Shown: in pieces, positions 61,101-64,000 of the stretch
How positions within the stretch are numbered: the first letter of the stretch is position 1
Layout of the letters: each line of letters opens with the position of its first letter
NCBI RefSeq assembly: GCF_001883705.2
Contig: NZ_MDEQ02000024.1
Coordinates: forward strand, 47,753-111,752
Reading direction: 5' to 3'
Source of the DNA: Burkholderia catarinensis
Lineage (GTDB): Bacteria; Pseudomonadota; Gammaproteobacteria; Burkholderiales; Burkholderiaceae
DNA: 64,000 bases
Made by a program: the position numbers and the translations under genes
Notes under the pieces: generated by a model
Told to the model about the DNA's origin: nothing
The model's database searches: none
What the model saw: only the letters and a program-made list of their open reading frames with translations

Positions 61101-61647
61101 CGCCGAGTCGAAGCGGCAGGAAGCGCTGGCGGCGATGGGCGACGCAGCCGAACAGTATCTGGAGGCGGCCACGGCGAGCCGGTTGCTGAAGTGGGCGACG
61201 GATCGCTATCGCGACCAGAAGCAGGGGCCGATGCTCAGGCGGGCGGGCGAGATCTTCGCCGGGCTCACGCTGGGTGAATTCGCGAAGCTGACCGTCGATA
61301 CCGAACGGACGCCGCCCGCGCTGTATGCACGGCGGACGAAGGGAGCATCGGTCGAGGTCGCCGGGTTGAGCGAAGGGACGCGCGACCAGCTGTTCCTCGC
61401 GCTGCGGATCGCGGCGCTGGAGTTGCAGCTCGGCAGCCGGACCGCGCTGCCGTTCGTGGCCGACGACCTGTTCATCAACTTCGATGACGCGCGCGCGAAG
61501 GCCGGGCTCGATGCGCTGCGCGACCTGTCGACGCGAACCCAGGTGCTGTTTCTGACGCACCACGACCACCTGTTGCCGCTTGTGAGGGACGTATTCGGCG
61601 CGCGGGTCAACGTGGTCGAGTTGCAGCGCGGGCCGGTCGGCGCGTGA
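58177..61647 (+). CDS. SbcC/YhaN-like AAA ATPase with long coiled coil
   Basis: A Rad50/SbcC-type ATPase, 1,156 residues, partner of the preceding nuclease. The Walker A motif is IVGPNEAGKSTIRTAVSELL (about 30-49). Its middle (about 190-1000) is a very long Ala/Leu/Glu/Arg-rich coiled-coil region, with no obvious CxxC zinc hook. The C-terminal ATPase half has the signature-like VEVAGLSEGTRDQLFLALRIAALEL (about 1060-1084), a Walker B block PFVADDLFINFDDARAKAGL and H-loop VLFLTHHDHLLPL. A start at ATG 58177, three bases after the partner stop, makes the pair tightly coupled. Confidence 0.9.
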   Translation: MRISQLDLIKYGKFTDETLRFPSAGEDFHMIVGPNEAGKSTIRTAVSELLFGMKLQTPLDFLHSTPELRIGGVLENGSGELAFHRARGRSPLRTPADDKLPDDYLAAILDGATREFFEQMFGLDHGRLVDGGRSILDASDKLGQVLFESAAGVGSLGPVREELDARSVELWAPRRSGSAFALAETSFNEAVTELKTVQVRTRDWVDRKDAREAVEQQIEQARAEQRRLEALRSKLERVRRLAPYLKELTVKDAALAELGMVVELPPTAYADLLKAQGDLAAEQKVLEERRADLLAKRQARDAIDADADTLALEADIEALERLRGACMNHAQDLLLLGADVERHLSAAFSAAAQLDWPTDEAALRASLPTALSLKTVANLLREHGALHQALAGARESLDERTRELAQAREQQARVSTVDVPEALRAALADAQGFRNSGQREQALEREIAAAERTLSGALDTLGQWRMPVETLRALDVPSAARLGALLKEDSERTSAAAAARDARDGALEELERLELQEKHFAENHKVVTTADVLAARARRDGAWGDIRSGAVDLETGAPAVDDAIRLADELVDAQLGATQAAATLQSLRQQVESARAGVTRRQAASDERERELAAHRDAWAALATTAAVPGMPLAAMGDWLAKRDTVFAAQADLDRLRREFDTIRAARAGAEAALRAALLTVSRGGESDGLATLVAVAETFVQSAEKAAAQKDSLDDRAREAERGCATAQSRVGHAQTAYDAWQAQWRDALADAKLSASATTLAAAEGALGLANAVTAELADADAPRNRIAAIRAELAALEAGARRLAEALAPEWVTSGDWPDIARRLTMRLAAAREIARAIGRADEAVRQADGKVADAAAAVAGADARIQPLLQLAGVASIDAALPLAERSDRRRQLRQAVDAAHEALVRDGDGLSRSAVEAEVAEQDIVDVPAHLEAVKQSLGDVGRRLNELSQQQVVADQAFGAIDGQANAAVAESKRQEALAAMGDAAEQYLEAATASRLLKWATDRYRDQKQGPMLRRAGEIFAGLTLGEFAKLTVDTERTPPALYARRTKGASVEVAGLSEGTRDQLFLALRIAALELQLGSRTALPFVADDLFINFDDARAKAGLDALRDLSTRTQVLFLTHHDHLLPLVRDVFGARVNVVELQRGPVGA

Positions 61648-61768
61648 TGCGAGGCGCGCCGGGATGCCGGCGCACGGGAAGGGTCATCGGGTACAGGTAG
61701 TATGTGCGGTTCCGAAACGCACGCGGCCGGTTCTGCCGGTCGCGGGACTGGCCACACGAGGGGGGAAT

Positions 61769-62293
61769 ATGAAAAAACTGGTAGCCGCCATCGCGTTCGC
61801 GGCGGACAAGCATCGCAATCAGCGGCGCAAGGACGAAGACGCATCGCCGTACATCAATCATCCGATCGCACTCGCCGACGTGCTGGCCAACGAGGCTGGC
61901 GTCGAGGACGAGCGCGTGATCGTCGCGGCCGTGCTGCACGACACGGTCGAGGATACGGAGACGACCGAGCAGGAGTTGTTGCGGCTGTTCGGCAAGGACG
62001 TGGCGGACATCGTGATGGAAGTCACCGACGACAAGTCGTTGCCGAAGGACGAGCGCAAGCGTCTGCAGGTCGAGCATGCGGCCACCATCAGCCGGCGCGC
62101 GAAGCTCGTGAAGCTGGCCGACAAGATCTGCAACCTGCGCGACATCGCGCGGCATCCGCCCGCGGACTGGCCGCTCGAGCGCAAGCAGGCGTACTTCGAC
62201 TGGGCGAAGTCGGTCGTCGATCCGATGCGCGGCGTGCATCCCGGTCTCGAGGCGATCTTCGACACCGCGTACGGCGCACGGCCGGCGGACTGA
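61769..62293 (+). CDS. MESH1-like HD-domain alarmone hydrolase
   Basis: A 174-residue single-domain HD protein resembling Mesh1/small alarmone hydrolases and the hydrolase half of SpoT. Signature residues: HRNQRRKDEDASPYINHP (about 15-32), the HD motif AAVLHDTVEDTETT (about 53-66) and KLVKLADKICNLRDIAR (about 112-128, Asp/Asn pocket). No synthetase, TGS or ACT domain is present. The substrate is likely (p)ppGpp or a related nucleotide (inference from the family). ATG 61769 was chosen (GGGGGAATAT before it, weak). Six bases separate it from the DUF429 gene, so the two are probably translated together. Confidence 0.86.
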   Translation: MKKLVAAIAFAADKHRNQRRKDEDASPYINHPIALADVLANEAGVEDERVIVAAVLHDTVEDTETTEQELLRLFGKDVADIVMEVTDDKSLPKDERKRLQVEHAATISRRAKLVKLADKICNLRDIARHPPADWPLERKQAYFDWAKSVVDPMRGVHPGLEAIFDTAYGARPAD

Positions 62294-62299
62294 GCCCGC

Positions 62300-62986
62300 A
62301 TGCGATCGGCCCGAGCCGTCGGATCCGCTGCGCGGCAATCGCCGGCCGTGGCGGGTGTCGATGTGGGCGGCGACAGGAAGCAATGCGATCTCGTGATCCT
62401 GCGCGGGTCGGCGGTTGTCTGCCGCGAAGCGCGGGTCGCACCCGAGGCCGTGCCCGCGCTGTGTCTCGCTCATGACGTCGTGGCCGTCGGCGTCGACGCA
62501 CCGAGCCTGTGGTGGACGGGGGGCGGGCGCCGGGCGGCCGAACAGGCGCTCGCGCGCGAACGGATCTCGTGCTTTCCGACGCCGTCGCGGGAGCAGGCCG
62601 TGGCGAGCACATCGGGCTTCTTCGACTGGATGTTCATGGGGGAGCGCGTCTACCGTGCGCTCGAGGACACTTACCCGTTGCTGACCGGAGCGCGCTATGC
62701 GGGCGGGCGCACGAGCTTCGAAACCTATCCTTATGCGATTACCTGCGCGATGCTGGGCAAGGCCGTTGCGTCGGCGAAGCAGAAGCGCAACCAGCGCCGG
62801 CAGCTGCTGGAGAGAGTGGGGGTCGACGTGTCGACGCTGCGCTCCGTCGATGCGCGAGACGCGACCCTTTGCGCGTTGACGGCGCAATACGTGATCGACG
62901 GGAACGCGCACGCGTATGGCGATGCGGAGGGCGGATATATCCGTGTGCCGATCGTCAGCGAGACGATTGTCCTTGACCCGCTGTAG
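62300..62986 (+). CDS. DUF429-family predicted nuclease
   Basis: A 228-residue protein with the RNase H-like DUF429 pattern: VAGVDVGGDRKQCDLVIL (about 17-34), VAVGVDAPSLWW (about 61-72), an aromatic segment FFDWMFMGERVYRALEDTYPLL (about 107-128), SFETYPYAITCAMLGK and the acidic DARDATLCALTAQY (about 182-195). The Asp/Glu set could form a two-metal nuclease site. It starts 6 bases after the MESH1-like gene. Function and target are unknown. Confidence 0.86.
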   Translation: MRSARAVGSAARQSPAVAGVDVGGDRKQCDLVILRGSAVVCREARVAPEAVPALCLAHDVVAVGVDAPSLWWTGGGRRAAEQALARERISCFPTPSREQAVASTSGFFDWMFMGERVYRALEDTYPLLTGARYAGGRTSFETYPYAITCAMLGKAVASAKQKRNQRRQLLERVGVDVSTLRSVDARDATLCALTAQYVIDGNAHAYGDAEGGYIRVPIVSETIVLDPL

Positions 62987-63175
62987 TTGCGACGCGTGGC
63001 CCCCGGGCGGGCGGCGCGTCGCAGGATGGTCGTCAGGATAGGGTGAGCTTTTGCGGGAGGCGTGCGGTCGATCTGACGACGAAGATGTCGGTAGCGCCGG
63101 CCAGCCGGCAAGCATCGGGATTGCCCGCGCACACGACATGAAGCTGGTGCACCGCGCGATCCCGAACGGCGCTGC

Positions 63176-63613
63176 TCAATCCTCGAGGATGGCTTTCGGC
63201 ACGCTGGACAGATCGCAGGCTTGCGCGTGCTCGAAGTAGCCTTGCGCGTCGTCGATCATCACGACGGCGACGTCGATCAACTCGTCTAGCCGTTGCAGCA
63301 GCGATTCACGCCACTCGATGTCTTCGTCGCGCTCGGGCGTCTTGTCCAGTTGCTCGATGATCGAGTCGGCCGTCTGCAGGAACGGAATCGCCTGCTGATA
63401 GTTTTCGATCGAGACCATCGCCGCGTTGCGCGCACCGACGAGCCGCTCGCGGTGCTCGTCCGCCAGTTCGGATTCGCCGCTGATCCGCGGCAGCAAGTCC
63501 GAGATGCGTTGCAGAAGCGGCGGGACCCGGTCTTCCAGCAGGATGGCGCGCTCGCGCAGCGCTGCATATTCGTCGCGAAGATCGGTGTCGCCGGGTTGAG
63601 TCGTGCTGTCCAT
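63176..63613 (-). CDS. small acidic hypothetical protein
   Basis: A 145-residue acidic, helical protein without signal peptide. Features: an N-terminal MDSTTQPGDTDLRDEYAALRERAILLEDRVPPLLQRISDLLPRI, a helix EHRERLVGARNAAMVSIENYQQAIPFLQTADSIIEQLDK, and a C-terminal RLDELIDVAVVMIDDAQGYFEHAQACDLSSVPKAILED. No family is recognised. ATG 63613 was chosen; ATG 63646 is a possible alternative, and neither has a clear ribosome binding site. Confidence 0.65.
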   Translation of the reverse strand: MDSTTQPGDTDLRDEYAALRERAILLEDRVPPLLQRISDLLPRISGESELADEHRERLVGARNAAMVSIENYQQAIPFLQTADSIIEQLDKTPERDEDIEWRESLLQRLDELIDVAVVMIDDAQGYFEHAQACDLSSVPKAILED

Positions 63614-63765
63614 CGTCAATATGAGTGCGTGGTTCGGTCGCGGCATGATACTCGACAGCGCCAGGTTCCTTGTCCGCTCCGCGCCCTCCTGTAGAGGAGG
63701 AAGGAGAAGTCTTCTTCATATGTATAGAAGGCGGCTCGCGTTGCGATGCATGGCCTGTCGAGCCC
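63614..63765. other. upstream region with small palindromes, no gene
   Basis: Between the acidic-protein gene and the terminator. CCTCCT (63685-63690)/AGGAGG (63695-63700) forms a small hairpin and AGAAG-T-CTTCT (63705-63715) is a perfect palindrome, which could be an operator of the minus-strand gene. The sequence is otherwise not coding. Confidence 0.45.
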
Positions 63766-63801
63766 AAAGCCTCCGTGCGCGCCAGCGCACGGAGGCTTTT
63801 T
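63766..63801 (+). terminator. strong intrinsic terminator hairpin
   Basis: AAAGCCTCCGTGCGC pairs with GCGCACGGAGGCTTT around GCCA, followed by TTTTT and an AT-rich patch CAAAATATTTTC. The long perfect stem and U-tract on the plus strand would end a plus-strand transcript. No plus-strand gene is close upstream, so it may insulate the next promoter. Confidence 0.9.
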
Positions 63802-63823
63802 CAAAATATTTTCACAAAGAGGC

Positions 63824-63852
63824 TTGCGCGAACGGCGGGGGCTGCATAGAAT
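63824..63852 (+). promoter_or_regulatory. probable strong promoter near the right end
   Basis: TTGCGC (63824-63829) and TAGAAT (63847-63852) with a 17-base spacer. The following sequence (GCCTCTTTCGCGCTAACGG) resembles the start of Burkholderia stable-RNA leaders as I remember them. A second -35-like TTGACG lies at 63985-63990 after an A-rich stretch, with its -10 outside the window. These could be tandem promoters of an RNA operon beyond the right edge. Confidence 0.5.
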
Positions 63853-64000
63853 CACGCCTCTTTCGCGCTAACGGAAACGCGGCGCGGAAGGGGAAGCGGA
63901 GCTGGCGGTGTGCTGCGGTCTGGAGCACGCTACTGGCAAAGGAAGATGGGCCCCGCAGTCGCAACGATGTCGTGTAAAAAGTTGTTGACGAGCTGCGAAA

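Noticed and set aside
1..64000. CRISPR arrays, tRNA and rRNA genes
   Set aside because: No regularly spaced repeats of 24-40 bases, no cloverleaf with T-arm consensus GGTTCAAATCC-like sequence, and no 16S/23S/5S segments were recognised in the window.

Overview
The window is high-GC (roughly two thirds G+C) chromosomal DNA from a beta-proteobacterium, almost certainly Burkholderia and most likely the Burkholderia cepacia complex. Evidence: GC-rich third codon positions, a Burkholderia-type PglL O-oligosaccharyltransferase, a DUF4148 exported protein, a bpeAB-oprB-like RND pump with its TetR regulator, and a gene order (pgk-pyk-fba-purC-purE-purK-sua5 ... dacB-two-component system-htrA ... RND pump) that I recall from chromosome 1 of B. 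cenocepacia. That synteny is from memory and was not computed.

Layout. 0-8 kb: pglL, a TonB-C-like lipoprotein, two uncharacterised exported proteins, moaC and an M48 metalloprotease. 8-12.5 kb: a minus-strand cluster read ilvE, zinc-ribbon protein, waaF, NTF2-like protein, YheT-like hydrolase, small conserved protein. 12.7-22.4 kb: azlCD divergent from ilvE, then lower glycolysis (pgk, pyk, fba) and purine synthesis (purC, purE, purK), closing with a Sua5/TsaC protein. 22.5-26.5 kb: GDSL lipoprotein, sterol-desaturase-family protein and dacB (PBP4), all on minus. 26.7-30.3 kb: a QseBC/PmrAB-like two-component system followed by htrA, whose promoter carries four phased TTAAG boxes. 30.4-34 kb: small accessory genes, a GlxA-type AraC regulator and an isochorismatase-like hydrolase. 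34-41 kb: TetR regulator divergent from a complete RND efflux operon, with an AcrR-type operator over the promoter. 41-48 kb: dienelactone hydrolase, a DUF4148 protein and a 1,654-residue minus-strand protein of unknown function (membrane segments plus terminal LysM). 48-51 kb: an Xre-RES toxin-antitoxin pair, a tyrosine-recombinase-like protein lacking catalytic residues, and a DUF2165 membrane protein. 51.5-56.9 kb: gamma-glutamyltransferase, several small exported proteins, a gene remnant and a frameshifted cbrC. 56.9-63.6 kb: an SbcD/SbcC-like (YhaO/YhaN) nuclease-ATPase pair, a MESH1-like HD hydrolase next to a DUF429 protein, and a small acidic protein. The last 200 bases look like the promoter region of a strongly expressed, probably stable-RNA, transcript that begins beyond the window.

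Most of the window is conserved housekeeping or envelope-stress DNA. The accessory part is about 42.8-51 kb: giant protein, toxin-antitoxin pair and degenerate recombinase side by side. No tRNA or rRNA gene, intact insertion sequence, prophage or CRISPR array was recognised. The best candidate for an undescribed system is the 1,654-residue protein; the best regulatory signals are the TTAAG array upstream of htrA, the operator in the efflux promoter and the palindrome at the toxin-antitoxin ribosome binding site.
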